A stretch of 5,189 nt of DNA from Alphaproteobacteria bacterium (GTDB taxonomy: Bacteria > Pseudomonadota > Alphaproteobacteria > Micavibrionales > UBA2020): assembly GCA_023136145.1 (NCBI GenBank), contig JAGLRU010000450.1, positions 1 to 5,189 on the forward strand, in the 5' to 3' direction. Both the position numbers and the translations under genes were made by a program. Every line of letters begins with the position of its first letter. The stretch's first letter is position 1. Under the pieces are notes generated by a model. It saw only the letters and a list, made by a program, of their open reading frames with translations. It was not told where the DNA came from and did not search any database. Below are positions 4,926-5,189 of this stretch, piece after piece.

Positions 4926-5189
4926 AATTCCAACAGACCTTTCCAAGGCTCGTATCCTGATTTCGAACGATGACGGTATTCATTCGGAGGGGATAAAAGT
5001 TCTTGAGGAAATTGTGCGCAAGATCACACCGAATGTCTGGGTGGTGGCACCGGAAAATCAGCATTCGGCAGCGTCTCATTCTTTGACCATCCATATGCCT
5101 CTCCGCATTCGGGAATATGATGAAACCCATGTTTCCGTTCGTGGTACACCGACTGATTCAGTGCTGGTGGGTGTGCAGAAGGTGATGAA
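4918..5189 (+). CDS. surE: 5'/3'-nucleotidase SurE (partial, cut by the right edge)
   Basis: SurE is a metal-dependent nucleoside monophosphate phosphatase linked to stationary-phase survival. Only the first 90 codons are present. They contain the family's key parts: R12-ILISNDDGIHSEGI with the metal-binding aspartates D18 and D19, then the VVAPENQHSAASHSLT segment with the conserved S/N cluster around the active site, and VRGTPTDSVLVG near the edge. About ten residues precede the first conserved strand, a slightly extended N-terminus. The 3' half lies outside the window. surE after serS is a common alphaproteobacterial arrangement, often followed by a protein-L-isoaspartate methyltransferase gene; this cannot be seen here. 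Confidence 0.96.
   Translation, partial: MLKIPTDLSKARILISNDDGIHSEGIKVLEEIVRKITPNVWVVAPENQHSAASHSLTIHMPLRIREYDETHVSVRGTPTDSVLVGVQKVM

Noticed and set aside
4647..5130. Two minus-strand frames opposite the serS end and surE
   Set aside because: Both oppose clearly conserved coding sequence and show no motif or ribosome site of note.

Overview
The window reads as a chromosomal segment of an alphaproteobacterium with moderate GC content. This is inferred from gene order: scpA-scpB-tatA-tatB-tatC-serS-surE on one strand is a well-known alphaproteobacterial arrangement. No species can be named from the sequence. All convincing genes are on the + strand. No rRNA, tRNA, CRISPR array or classical insertion sequence was seen.

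Layout. Bases 1-122 hold the 3' end of a gene whose last 39 residues resemble the C-terminus of VasI/TagO-like proteins (tentative). Bases 167-640 form a compact cassette: a small PD-(D/E)XK nuclease-fold protein of the GxxExxY family (174-569) flanked by two 29-bp arms in inverted orientation that differ at one base. The nuclease start codon lies inside the left arm. A doubtful 59-codon frame (566-745) runs through the right arm and is joined by ATGA overlaps to the nuclease before it and to scpA after it. From 742 on the region is dense conserved housekeeping sequence: scpA and scpB (SMC-condensin partners), tatA, tatB and tatC (twin-arginine translocase), a 66-bp gap with a good sigma-70-type promoter candidate, serS (seryl-tRNA synthetase), and the first 90 codons of surE (survival-protein nucleotidase), cut by the window edge.

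How the genes work together. ScpA and ScpB act as a complex on SMC in chromosome organisation. TatA, TatB and TatC together make a complete Tat system for exporting folded proteins. serS and surE overlap by 8 bp and are likely co-transcribed. scpA to tatC is tightly packed (overlaps or gaps of 9 bp or less) and probably one transcript, with serS-surE possibly also driven by its own promoter.

The housekeeping part is ordinary. The part worth a second look is the inverted-repeat-bounded GxxExxY cassette immediately upstream of scpA, where alphaproteobacteria often carry nagZ instead. GxxExxY proteins are widespread but of unsettled function, and the cassette layout suggests mobility or a repeat-linked spread.
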